This document shows positions 41,587 through 49,448 of a stretch of DNA of 64,000 bases, piece after piece (position 1 is the first letter of the stretch; each line of letters opens with the position of its first letter). A model generated the notes under the pieces. That model was not told the DNA's origin, made no database searches, and was given only the letters and a program-made list of their open reading frames with translations. The position numbers and the translations under genes are program-made. This DNA comes from Allobogoriella alba (GTDB lineage Bacteria > Actinomycetota > Actinomycetes > Actinomycetales > Actinomycetaceae): NCBI RefSeq assembly GCF_042665525.1, contig NZ_JBHTCQ010000002.1:558001-622000 (forward strand), given 5' to 3'.

Positions 41587-42738
41587 GTGCGAGTCGCGAT
41601 CGTGACCGAGTCGTTCGTCCCTTCGGCGAACGGGGTCACGACGTCCGTGCTCCGGGTCCTGGACCACCTCGCCGCGCGCGGCCACGAGGCCCTCGTGGTC
41701 TGCCCCGGTCCGGCACCGGAGCGCTACGCGGGCTTTCCCGTCCGGGAGGTGCCGTCCTTCAGCTACCGCGGCTTCCGGGCCGGCATGCCCAGCCCGACCC
41801 TGGCCCGGCACCTGGACGGCTTCGCCCCGGACGTCCTGCACGCGGCCGCCCCCTTCGCGCTCGGCGCGCAGGCCCTCATGACCGCCCGCCGTCGGGGCAT
41901 CCCCACCGTGGCGGTGTTCCAGACGGATGTCGCGGGCTTCGCCCGGAAGTACGGGCTGAGCGCCACGGCCCCGGGCATCTGGCGGTGGCTGCGCACGGTG
42001 CACAGCCACGCCGACATCACCCTGGCCCCGTCCACCGCCACGCTCCGCGACCTGGCGGTGGCCGGCATCGGGCGCACCGCGTGGTGGGGCCGCGGCGTCG
42101 ACGCCGAGACGTACCACCCGCGGCACCGCACCAGCGAGGAGGGGCGGGCGCTGCGTCGTCGCCTGCTGGGCGACGGGCGGATGCTGGTGGGGTACGTCGG
42201 GCGGCTCGCGCCGGAGAAGCGGGTGGAACGGCTCGCGGCGCTGCCGCCGGAGGACGTCCGCATCGTCGTGGTCGGTGACGGGCCGTCACGCGACGCGTTG
42301 CGTGAGCGGCTGCCCGGCGCCACGTTCCTGGGGCGCCTGGACGGCGAGGAGCTCGCCCGGGCGTACGCGGTGCTCGACGCCTTCGTGCACACCGGCACGC
42401 ACGAGACGTTCGGCCAGACCCTGCAGGAGGCCATGGCCAGCGGCGTCCCGGTGGTCGCGCCCGCGGCGGGCGGGCCGCTGGACGTCGTCGCGGACGGTGA
42501 GACGGGCTACCTCTACGCCTCGGAGGACGACGCCGCGCTGGCCGGGGCGGTCCGGCTGCTGGCCGCGGACCCGGCGCGTCGTGCCCGGATGGGGGAGGCC
42601 GGCCGGCGGCGAGTGCTGCCGCGGTCCTGGACGGCGCTCGGCGACGCCCTGCTGGGGCACTACGCCGCGGTCATCGACCTCGCCGAGGCCAGGGCGGCGC
42701 GTCTCGTGGCGTCGTTCGAGCGGCCGGTCGCCGGCTGA
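41587..42738 (+). CDS. Glycosyltransferase family 4, GDP-mannose-dependent mannosyltransferase-like
   Basis: A 383-aa GT-B glycosyltransferase. The N-terminal acceptor domain begins RVAIVTESFVPSANGVTTSVLRVLDHL; the donor domain has GYVGRLAPEKRVERL and the EX7E-type motif ETFGQTLQEAMASGVPVVAPAAGGP. This layout matches actinobacterial alpha-mannosyltransferases of the MgtA type, which act on glucuronosyl-diacylglycerol or related glycolipids; the exact acceptor is inference. The GTG at 41587 is chosen as the first codon before VAIVTES. It ends 40 bp before a strong bidirectional hairpin. It interrupts the holA-rpsT pair. Confidence 0.85.
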   Translation: MRVAIVTESFVPSANGVTTSVLRVLDHLAARGHEALVVCPGPAPERYAGFPVREVPSFSYRGFRAGMPSPTLARHLDGFAPDVLHAAAPFALGAQALMTARRRGIPTVAVFQTDVAGFARKYGLSATAPGIWRWLRTVHSHADITLAPSTATLRDLAVAGIGRTAWWGRGVDAETYHPRHRTSEEGRALRRRLLGDGRMLVGYVGRLAPEKRVERLAALPPEDVRIVVVGDGPSRDALRERLPGATFLGRLDGEELARAYAVLDAFVHTGTHETFGQTLQEAMASGVPVVAPAAGGPLDVVADGETGYLYASEDDAALAGAVRLLAADPARRARMGEAGRRRVLPRSWTALGDALLGHYAAVIDLAEARAARLVASFERPVAG

Positions 42739-42778
42739 GCGGGCCCGCCCGGCCTGCCGACCATCCGGCCCGAACGCG

Positions 42779-42812
42779 CGACGGCGCCGCACCCGATGGT
42801 GCGGCGCCGTCG
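42779..42812. terminator. Bidirectional terminator, perfect 15-bp stem with CGAT loop
   Basis: Arms 42779-42793 and 42798-42812 are perfectly complementary, with the 4-nt loop CGAT. It lies between the convergent glycosyltransferase and rpsT genes. There is no T-run, as is common for actinobacterial terminators. Confidence 0.85.
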
Positions 42813-42835
42813 GTGAGGTCGGCGGGAGCCGTGCC

Positions 42836-43096
42836 TCAGAGCTTCTCGATCTGCTTGGCGAGCTTCGACTTCCGGTTGGCGGCCTGGTTGGCGTGGATGA
42901 CGCCCTTGGTGGCGGCCTTGTCGAGCTTGCGGCCGGTGGTGCGCAGCGCAGCGGCGGCGGCGTCCTTGTCACCGGCGGCGATGGCCTCGCGGACCTTGCG
43001 CACGTGCGTCTTCAGCTCGGACTTCACGGTCCGGTTGCGCAGACGCCGCTTCTCGTTGGTGAGGATGCGCTTCTTCTGGGACTTGATGTTCGCCAC
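42836..43096 (-). CDS. rpsT: 30S ribosomal protein S20
   Basis: An 86-aa basic protein, MANIKSQKKRILTNEKRRLRNR at the start, with KGVIHANQAANRKSKLAKQIEKL at the end. This is the full S20 sequence, which binds 16S rRNA early in 30S assembly. The start codon is GTG, preceded by GGAAGACGGAAC. The mRNA leader is about 140 nt, which would leave room for the feedback control known for S20 in E. coli. A 15-bp terminator follows. Confidence 0.98.
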   Translation of the reverse strand: MANIKSQKKRILTNEKRRLRNRTVKSELKTHVRKVREAIAAGDKDAAAAALRTTGRKLDKAATKGVIHANQAANRKSKLAKQIEKL

Positions 43097-43243
43097 GTTC
43101 CGTCTTCCTTGTGCGAATCGCCGGAGCGATGTGTCTTGGGCGGTCGGTGAGGGTTTCGCCGCGACCGGGACTGGGGCGTGGGGATACCTCGTGGTTGGTC
43201 GGTGGCTGGGTCCTGCGCCGACCGGGCGCTGACCCGAGCGTCG

Positions 43244-43249
43244 ATGCTA
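43244..43249 (-). promoter_or_regulatory. -10 hexamer TAGCAT of rpsT
   Basis: TAGCAT on the minus strand has CTGACC (43273-43268) about 18 bp upstream as a possible -35. It would give rpsT a leader of about 140 nt. Confidence 0.45.
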
Positions 43250-43311
43250 CCAGCCGGGCACCGGACAGGTCAGGTGGCGTCGGCGTGAGCCGGGTCTCCT
43301 CACGGTGGACC

Positions 43312-43893
43312 TCAGCCGCCGTGGTGAGCCCGCAGCGCGGCGACCACCTCGCGGAACCGGTCCGCGCCCACCGCGCCGCCGGATCGCCGGACCGCGCCCG
43401 CGTCCACCAGCAGCAGCCGGTCCAGGCGTGCCTCGCTCGGCCGGCGACGGGCGTCCCAGCCGCCGACGCCGACGTCGACCCAGTGGCGCCCGTGGCGCGC
43501 CTCCTGCTCGGCGTCGCGGTCGTGGTCCTGGGAGGTCATCTGGGCGACCAGGTACGCGCCGTCGACCCGGGCGAGGACGAGCACCGGCCGGTCCTTGCCG
43601 CGCCGGGGATCGTCCTCGTAGGGCACCCACGTCCACACCACCTCGCCCGGGTCGGGCAGGCCGTCCGGCTCCGGTCGGTAGTCCATGGCGGGCAGACCCA
43701 GCCGCCCGACGTCGTACACCCGGGTCGCAGGGCCACCGGGGGCACCCGGGCCGCTGCCGGGACGGCGTGCCGGCCGGGGTGTCGGGCGAGGAGTCCGCCC
43801 TGGGCGGGCGCCACGGCGACGTACCGCATCCCGCGCGGCCCGGACGGCCGAGCGGCCGAGGATCCCGGCGGCCCGGCGGAGGAAGGAGCTCAT
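43312..43893 (-). CDS. PemK/MazF-family protein without a partner antitoxin
   Basis: A 193-aa protein. Residues 1-65 are Arg/Pro/Gly-rich and basic. The PemK/MazF fold follows, with GEVVWTWVPYEDDPRRGKDRPVLVLARVDGAYLVAQMTSQDHDR near residues 90-135 and WVDVGVGGWD; the core GEVVW..V.Y.DDP.RGKDRPVLV is conserved in the family. True MazF toxins cut mRNA and are paired with a small antitoxin. No antitoxin ORF lies beside this gene; upstream is a membrane-protein gene with a 17-bp gap. It is common in this position (between rpsT and lepA) in Micrococcales and may be a housekeeping relative rather than a toxin. Confidence 0.78.
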   Translation of the reverse strand: MSSFLRRAAGILGRSAVRAARDAVRRRGARPGRTPRPTPRPARRPGSGPGAPGGPATRVYDVGRLGLPAMDYRPEPDGLPDPGEVVWTWVPYEDDPRRGKDRPVLVLARVDGAYLVAQMTSQDHDRDAEQEARHGRHWVDVGVGGWDARRRPSEARLDRLLLVDAGAVRRSGGAVGADRFREVVAALRAHHGG

Positions 43894-43910
43894 GTCGGGG
43901 CGCCCAGGCG

Positions 43911-44486
43911 TCAGGCCGCCAGCAGCAGCGCCGTGACGAACGCGCCGAGCAGCCCGAGCGGGATGGCACCGAGGGTGCCCAGCAGCGCGACCACGGTCAC
44001 CCGCAGGTCGTCGGCGAGGTATGGGGCGTTCACGGTGCCGCCCGCGGCCACCCGGGCGGCGCGCTGGGCGGCCTCCAGCCGAGGCAGGAACCGTGCGGTC
44101 CGCAGCGTCCCCTCGGCGGCGGCGTCGTCGAGGACGGCCAGCTCCTCCTCCATGGCGCGACGGCCCGGGTCGTCGGTGCCCGCACCGACGACGATCACCT
44201 CGGACCCGCCGACCACGCGCACGTCCAGGTCTCGGGTCTGGCGCTGCAGGCGCTCCCGCCGCACGGCCAGCACGAGGACCGGCAGCGCGAGGAGGACCGC
44301 GAGCGCCAGCGGCACCCACGCGACCCACGTCGAGCCGCCGGTACCGAGGAACGCGGCGAGCAGGCCGAACAGCCCGACGGCGCCCGCCGCGGTCGTGAGC
44401 AACGCCGCCCCCGGGCGCCGCGCGACCCGCACCAGGGTCGGGATCACCCGGTTGAGCATGTCGCCGGTGGCAGTGGGCCCAGCCAT
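43911..44486 (-). CDS. Hypothetical membrane protein
   Basis: A 191-aa protein I cannot assign to a named family. Two adjacent hydrophobic segments are at about residues 30-50 and 53-75, and a third is at about 170-190. The middle is a charged region (RRERLQRQTRDLDVRVVGGSEVIVVGAGTDD) likely in the cytoplasm with a short coiled stretch. GGTGGAGGC precedes the ATG at 44486. It is followed after 17 bp by the PemK-like gene, so the two are probably co-transcribed. The 155 bp to lepA hold divergent promoters. Confidence 0.7.
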   Translation of the reverse strand: MAGPTATGDMLNRVIPTLVRVARRPGAALLTTAAGAVGLFGLLAAFLGTGGSTWVAWVPLALAVLLALPVLVLAVRRERLQRQTRDLDVRVVGGSEVIVVGAGTDDPGRRAMEEELAVLDDAAAEGTLRTARFLPRLEAAQRAARVAAGGTVNAPYLADDLRVTVVALLGTLGAIPLGLLGAFVTALLLAA

Positions 44487-44641
44487 GCCTCCACCTTCGC
44501 ACGCCGCCGCGCGCCGCAGCGCGGAATCGTCCCACGGCGAACACGGCCACGCGCCCTCACGACCCCTCGGCGCCCGCGGGCCCGGCCCGCATGGGACGAT
44601 GGGGCCCGCCCCTCCCGAGATCCCGAGCACGAAGGAACCGC

Positions 44642-46516
44642 GTGTCACCCGCTCCGCACAGCTCGAAGGTCGACCGCGCGGCCGCGCAGCCGGCGCCGGC
44701 CGCGACCCCGCCCGACCTGCTGCGCAACTTCTGCATCATCGCGCACATCGACCACGGCAAGTCGACGCTGGCCGACCGCATGCTCCAGCTCACCGGCGTC
44801 GTCGACGAGCGTGCCATGCGGGCCCAGTACCTCGACCGGATGGAGATCGAGCGCGAGCGCGGGATCACCATCAAGTCGCAGGCGGTCCGGATGCCGTGGG
44901 CGGTCGCGGACCGGATCTACGCCCTCAACATGATCGACACGCCCGGGCACGTCGACTTCTCCTACGAGGTCAACCGGTCGCTGGCCGCCTGCGAGGGCGC
45001 GATCCTCCTGGTCGACGCCGCACAGGGCATCGAGGCGCAGACCCTGGCCAACCTCTACATGGCCATGGAGAACGACCTGACGATCATCCCCGTGCTCAAC
45101 AAGATCGACCTCCCCGCCGCCCAGCCGGAACGGTACGCGGAGGAGCTCGCCGGGCTCATCGGCGGCGACCCGGAGGACTGCCTGCGGGTCTCCGGCAAGA
45201 CCGGTGAGGGGGTCCAGGACCTCCTGGACCGGCTCGTGGCGGAGGTCCCGCCGCCCGTCGGTGAGGCCGATGCGCCGGCACGGGCGATGATCTTCGACTC
45301 GGTCTACGACACCTACCGCGGCGTCGTCACCTACGTGCGCGTCGTCGACGGCCGGATCGACCCGCGCGAGCGGATCCAGATGATGTCCACCGGCGCCACC
45401 CACGAGCTCCTCGAGGTCGGCGTCATCTCGCCGGAGCCGAAGCCCTCCGCGGGGCTCGGCGTCGGCGAGGTCGGCTACCTCATCACCGGCGTGAAGGACG
45501 TCCGCCAGTCGAAGGTCGGTGACACCGTCACCACGGCCACCCGGCCCGCGACGGACGCGCTCGGGGGCTACCGGGAGCCCAAGCCGATGGTGTTCTCCGG
45601 CCTGTACCCGGTGGACGGCTCGGACTACCCGGTGCTGCGCGACGCGCTGGACAAGCTCAAGCTCAACGACGCCGCGCTCGTCTACGAGCCGGAGACCTCG
45701 GTGGCGCTCGGGTTCGGCTTCCGCTGCGGCTTCCTCGGACTGCTCCACCTGGAGATCGTCCGGGAGCGGCTCGAGCGGGAGTTCGACCTCTCGCTGATCT
45801 CCACCGCCCCGAACGTCTCCTACGACGTGACCACCGAGGACGGGACGACGACGAAGGTCACCAACCCGAGCGAGTTCCCCGAGGGCAAGGTCGCCTCGAT
45901 CCGCGAGCCGGTGGTGCGGGCGACCATCCTCGCCCCCAGCGAGTTCGTCGGGGCGATCATGGAGCTGTGCCAGTCCCGGCGCGGGAACCTGGGTGGCATG
46001 GACTACCTGTCGGAGTCCCGCGTCGAGATCCGGTACGTGCTGCCGCTGGCCGAGATCGTCGGCGACTTCTTCGACCAGCTGAAGTCCCGCACCCGCGGTT
46101 ACGCGTCGCTCGACTACGAGGCGGACGGGGACCAGGAGGCAGACCTGGTCAAGGTGGACGTCCTGCTGAACCACGAGCAGGTCGACGCCTTCTCCGCGAT
46201 CGTCCACCGCGAGAAGGCCTACTCCTACGGCGTCTCCATGGCCGGGAAGCTCAAGGAGCTCATCCCGCGCCAGCAGTTCGAGGTGCCCGTCCAGGCGGCC
46301 ATCGGCTCCCGCGTCATCGCCCGCGAGACGATCCGTGCGCTGCGCAAGGACATGCTCGCCAAGTGCTACGGGGGTGACATCACCCGGAAGCGCAAGCTGC
46401 TGGAGAAGCAGAAGGAGGGCAAGAAGAAGATGAAGAGCGTCGGCCGGGTCGAGGTGCCGCAGGAGGCCTTCGTCGCCGCCCTGACCTCCGACGCCCCCAC
46501 CGGTAAGAAGCAGTGA
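44642..46516 (+). CDS. lepA: Elongation factor 4 (back-translocating GTPase LepA)
   Basis: A 624-aa translational GTPase. G1 is AHIDHGKST, G3 is DTPGHVDFSYEVNRSLAACEGA and G4 is NKIDLPAAQ. The LepA-specific C-terminal domain is present, with GGDITRKRKLLEKQKEGKKKMKSVGRVEVPQEAF. It binds stalled ribosomes and promotes back-translocation. The start is GTG at 44642 after GAAGGAACC. It overlaps the MOSC gene by 4 bp, so the two share a transcript. It is one of the most conserved genes in the window. Confidence 0.98.
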   Translation: MSPAPHSSKVDRAAAQPAPAATPPDLLRNFCIIAHIDHGKSTLADRMLQLTGVVDERAMRAQYLDRMEIERERGITIKSQAVRMPWAVADRIYALNMIDTPGHVDFSYEVNRSLAACEGAILLVDAAQGIEAQTLANLYMAMENDLTIIPVLNKIDLPAAQPERYAEELAGLIGGDPEDCLRVSGKTGEGVQDLLDRLVAEVPPPVGEADAPARAMIFDSVYDTYRGVVTYVRVVDGRIDPRERIQMMSTGATHELLEVGVISPEPKPSAGLGVGEVGYLITGVKDVRQSKVGDTVTTATRPATDALGGYREPKPMVFSGLYPVDGSDYPVLRDALDKLKLNDAALVYEPETSVALGFGFRCGFLGLLHLEIVRERLEREFDLSLISTAPNVSYDVTTEDGTTTKVTNPSEFPEGKVASIREPVVRATILAPSEFVGAIMELCQSRRGNLGGMDYLSESRVEIRYVLPLAEIVGDFFDQLKSRTRGYASLDYEADGDQEADLVKVDVLLNHEQVDAFSAIVHREKAYSYGVSMAGKLKELIPRQQFEVPVQAAIGSRVIARETIRALRKDMLAKCYGGDITRKRKLLEKQKEGKKKMKSVGRVEVPQEAFVAALTSDAPTGKKQ

Positions 46517-47166
46517 CCGCCGGCCGTGTCACGCACGTGTGCCGCGTCGCGGCACTGCACGAGGACGGCGGTGCGGTGGGCGTCACGGCGATCGACAAGC
46601 GGGCCGTGGCCGGCCGCGTGCGGGCGGGGCGGCTCGGCCTGCGCGGCGACGTCCAGGCCGACCGGGAGCACCACGGCGGCGAGGAGAAGGCGCTCTACGC
46701 GTACGACCAGGCCGAGGCGGACCTGTGGTCGTCCGAGCTGGGCGAGCAGGTCCCGCCCGGACGTTTCGGCGAGAACCTGCGGACCTCCGGCGTCGTCGTC
46801 GATGACGCCCTGATCGGGGAGCGTTGGCGGATCGGCGAGCGCCTCGAGGTGGAGGTCACCGGGCCGCGCACGCCGTGCGCGACGTTCGGCAGGTGGCTGC
46901 GGCAGGAGCGGTGGGTCCGGCGCTTCAGCGACCACGGCCGCACGGGCGCCTACCTGCGCGTCCTCACACCGGGCGAGGTGGCTGCCGGCGACCCCGTGAC
47001 CGTGATGCACCGGCCGCCGCACGAGGTCACCGTGTCCCGCTGGTTCACCCGCCGTCACCCGGACGACGCACGCGCGCTGCTCGCCGCGGAGAGCGTCGAC
47101 GGCTGGGTCATGGCCGACTACCTGCGTGCCTATGTGGAGCGCGCGGCGGACCGCCGAGACGACTGA
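46513..47166 (+). CDS. MOSC domain protein (YiiM-like)
   Basis: A 217-aa MOSC-fold protein. Family motifs are GLRGDVQADREHHGGEEKALYAYD, GRFGENLRTSGV and TGPRTPCATFGRW, where the conserved Cys in TPCATF is thought to bind molybdenum cofactor or a sulfur-bearing ligand. The C-terminal three-alpha part (HPDDARALLA) is the YiiM extension. YiiM proteins reduce N-hydroxylated compounds in E. coli. The GTG start overlaps the lepA stop. It is followed by hemW after 1 bp. Confidence 0.87.
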   Translation: MTAGRVTHVCRVAALHEDGGAVGVTAIDKRAVAGRVRAGRLGLRGDVQADREHHGGEEKALYAYDQAEADLWSSELGEQVPPGRFGENLRTSGVVVDDALIGERWRIGERLEVEVTGPRTPCATFGRWLRQERWVRRFSDHGRTGAYLRVLTPGEVAAGDPVTVMHRPPHEVTVSRWFTRRHPDDARALLAAESVDGWVMADYLRAYVERAADRRDD

Positions 47167-47167
47167 C

Positions 47168-48442
47168 GTGCCGCAGCTGCCGGACGGCGATCCCGCACCC
47201 GACGACGGAGCCCTGCCGCGCTCCGCGGCCGCCGACGCACGCAGCCGGGATCTCGGGGTGTACCTGCACGTCCCGTTCTGCCGGGTCCGGTGCGGGTACT
47301 GCGACTTCAACACCTACACGAACGGTGAGCTCGGCGGCGGCGCGAGCGCCGCGGCGTACGCCGAGACCGCGGTGAGGGAGATCGAGCTCGCCGCCGACGT
47401 GCTCGGCGAGACCGAGCTCGTCGCGGCCGGGATGCCGGAGCGGACGGTTGCCACCGTGTTCGTGGGCGGCGGCACGCCGACCATGCTGCCGCCCGGGGAC
47501 CTGGCCCGGATGCTCGGCGCCGTCCGGGACACCTGGGGCCTCGCCGACGGCGCCGAGGTGACGACCGAGGCCAACCCCGACTCGGTGGACCGCGCCGCAC
47601 TCGTGGCGCTCGCCGAGGCGGGTTTCACGCGGGTGTCCTTCGGGATGCAGTCCGCCGTACCCGCCGTGCTGGCGACGCTGGACCGCACCCACGACCCCGC
47701 CCGCGTGCCCGACGTGGTGCGGTGGGCCCGGGAGGCGGGTCTGGAGGTCTCCGTCGACCTCATCTACGGCACCCCGGGCGAGACTCTCGAGGACTGGCGC
47801 GCGAGCCTGGCGGCCGCCGTCGAGATGGCCCCGGACCACATCTCGGCGTACGCGCTGGTGGTCGAGCCGGGCACCAGGATGGCCGTGCGCGTCCGGCGCG
47901 GGGAGCTGGCGATGCCGGACGACGACGACGCGGCCCGCAAGTACGAGCTCGCCGACGAGATGCTCACCGCCGCCGGCTACCGGTGGTACGAGGTCTCGAA
48001 CTTCGCGCGGACGGACGCCGGCGACGGGCCCGAGGAGGTCCCGCGCCATGCCTCCCGCCACAACCTCGCGTACTGGCGCGGACAGGACTGGTGGGGCGTC
48101 GGGCCCGGCGCGCACAGCCACGTCGGAGGTGTGCGGTGGTGGAACGTCAAGCACCCGCTGGCCTACGCGAGACGCCTCGAGGAGGGGCTCAGCCCGGCCG
48201 TCGGCCGCGAGGTGCTCGACGTGGCTGAGCGTGAGACCGAGCGGATCATGCTCGGTGTGCGGCTGGCGTCCGGCGTGGATCTCGCGCCGGAGGGCCGTGC
48301 GCTGCGTCCGCGGTACCGGCACGCGCTGGCAGACCTCGTGCGCGAGGGCTTGGTCGAGCCGGGGCCGGCCGAGACCGGGCGGGTCGTCCTCACGCTGCGC
48401 GGACGGCTCCTCGCGGACGCCGTCGTGCGGGCGCTGACCTAG
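47168..48442 (+). CDS. hemW: Radical SAM heme chaperone HemW
   Basis: A 424-aa radical SAM protein. The cluster motif CRVRCGYCDF (CxxxCxxC) is near residue 40, and FVGGGTPTMLP is the typical glycine-rich follow-up. It lacks the extra Cys of coproporphyrinogen dehydrogenase HemN (CDF rather than CxC), so it is HemW, which inserts or delivers heme. The start is GTG at 47168, one base after the MOSC stop. The stop shares CTAG with the convergent DUF3097 gene. Its place between lepA and hrcA is standard. Confidence 0.93.
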   Translation: MPQLPDGDPAPDDGALPRSAAADARSRDLGVYLHVPFCRVRCGYCDFNTYTNGELGGGASAAAYAETAVREIELAADVLGETELVAAGMPERTVATVFVGGGTPTMLPPGDLARMLGAVRDTWGLADGAEVTTEANPDSVDRAALVALAEAGFTRVSFGMQSAVPAVLATLDRTHDPARVPDVVRWAREAGLEVSVDLIYGTPGETLEDWRASLAAAVEMAPDHISAYALVVEPGTRMAVRVRRGELAMPDDDDAARKYELADEMLTAAGYRWYEVSNFARTDAGDGPEEVPRHASRHNLAYWRGQDWWGVGPGAHSHVGGVRWWNVKHPLAYARRLEEGLSPAVGREVLDVAERETERIMLGVRLASGVDLAPEGRALRPRYRHALADLVREGLVEPGPAETGRVVLTLRGRLLADAVVRALT

Positions 48443-49323
48443 GGCGCCGTGACGAAGTCGATGAGCTCCTCCATCCGGCCCAGCAGGGCGGGGGAGAGGT
48501 CCTTGTAGTCGCGCACCCGGCCGAGGATGCGCTTCCAGCCCCGGGCGACGTCGCCCTGGTCGGCGTGCGGCCAGCCGAGGGCCCGCAGCGTGCCGACCTT
48601 GATGTCCTGCCCGCGGGGCACGTCCGGCCAGGCCCGCAGTCCCACGCGCTCGGGTCGCACCGCCTGCCAGACGTCGACGTACGGGTGGCCGAGGACGAGC
48701 ACGTGCGCACCCTGCGGACCGCGCCGGACCCGTTCTGCGATCCGCTGCTCCTTCGACCCGGGCACCAGGTGGTCCACCAGGACGCCGGCCCGGCGTGTCG
48801 GGCCGGGCCCGAAGTCCCGGAGCGCCGCCTCGAGGTTGTCCACGCCGTCGAGCAGCTCGACCACGACGCCCTCGACCCGCAGGTCGTCGCCCCAGACCCG
48901 CTCCACCAGCTCCGCGTCGTGCCGGCCCTCGACCCAGATCCGGGACGCCCGGGCGACCCTGGCCCTCCGCTGGGGCGCGGCGATCGACCCCGACGCGGTC
49001 AACGCCCGGCCTCCGGCGGTCCGCGGCCCGGACGCGGGCCGCTGCCGGGCGGGCGCCGTCAGCCGGACGGGCTTGCCGTCCACCCAGAATCCGGCACCGA
49101 GCGGGAAGGACCGGGTGGCGCCGCGACGATCCTCCAGCACCACCAGGTGGACCCCGCCGGACTTCTCGACGCCGACCACGGCGCCCACCCAGCCCGTTGC
49201 GACCTCCTCGACCACGAGACCCGGCTCGGCGGGCCGCTCGGTCGTCGTCGGCCGGTGCGCGTAGGCGCCGGACCGGTGCGGGTCGGAGGCAAGGACGTCG
49301 GTGCCGTAACGGTCTGCAGTCAC
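48439..49323 (-). CDS. DUF3097 family protein
   Basis: A 294-aa protein of the actinobacterial DUF3097 family, next to hemW or hrcA in many genomes. Recognisable segments are TGWVGAVVGVEKSGGVHLVVLEDRRG, RIWVEGRHDAELVERVWGDDLRVEGVVVELLDGVDNL, which resembles a TOPRIM-like fold, and AHVLVLGHPYVDVWQAVRP. Its function is unknown. The start is the GTG at 49323 because TAGATT lies 6 nt upstream. It overlaps the end of hemW by 4 bp, tail to tail. Confidence 0.85.
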   Translation of the reverse strand: MTADRYGTDVLASDPHRSGAYAHRPTTTERPAEPGLVVEEVATGWVGAVVGVEKSGGVHLVVLEDRRGATRSFPLGAGFWVDGKPVRLTAPARQRPASGPRTAGGRALTASGSIAAPQRRARVARASRIWVEGRHDAELVERVWGDDLRVEGVVVELLDGVDNLEAALRDFGPGPTRRAGVLVDHLVPGSKEQRIAERVRRGPQGAHVLVLGHPYVDVWQAVRPERVGLRAWPDVPRGQDIKVGTLRALGWPHADQGDVARGWKRILGRVRDYKDLSPALLGRMEELIDFVTAP

Positions 49324-49329
49324 TCTGGC

Positions 49330-49335
49330 AATCTA
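49330..49335 (-). promoter_or_regulatory. -10 hexamer TAGATT, leaderless type
   Basis: On the minus strand TAGATT is followed by 6 nt and the GTG at 49323. It is divergent from the hrcA promoter. Confidence 0.5.
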
Positions 49336-49379
49336 GGTGTGCCGGTCGCCGGTGCGCGGCAGCCGGGGCGCGTGGCGCG

Positions 49380-49385
49380 TAGCAT
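49380..49385 (+). promoter_or_regulatory. -10 hexamer TAGCAT of hrcA-dnaJ
   Basis: TAGCAT directly abuts the CIRCE operator, so HrcA bound there would block RNA polymerase. Confidence 0.55.
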
Positions 49386-49411
49386 TAGCACTCGGGGCAG
49401 GAGAGTGCTGA
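49385..49411 (+). promoter_or_regulatory. CIRCE operator TTAGCACTC-N9-GAGTGCTGA
   Basis: The inverted repeat TTAGCACTC-N9-GAGTGCTGA differs from the CIRCE consensus (GAGTGCTAA in the second arm) at one base. It is the HrcA binding site, placed over the start of hrcA transcription, and indicates that HrcA represses its own operon until heat shock. Confidence 0.92.
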
Positions 49412-49448
49412 CGGACACCAGTGCCGAAGAGTGCCGGGAGGAGGCCGG

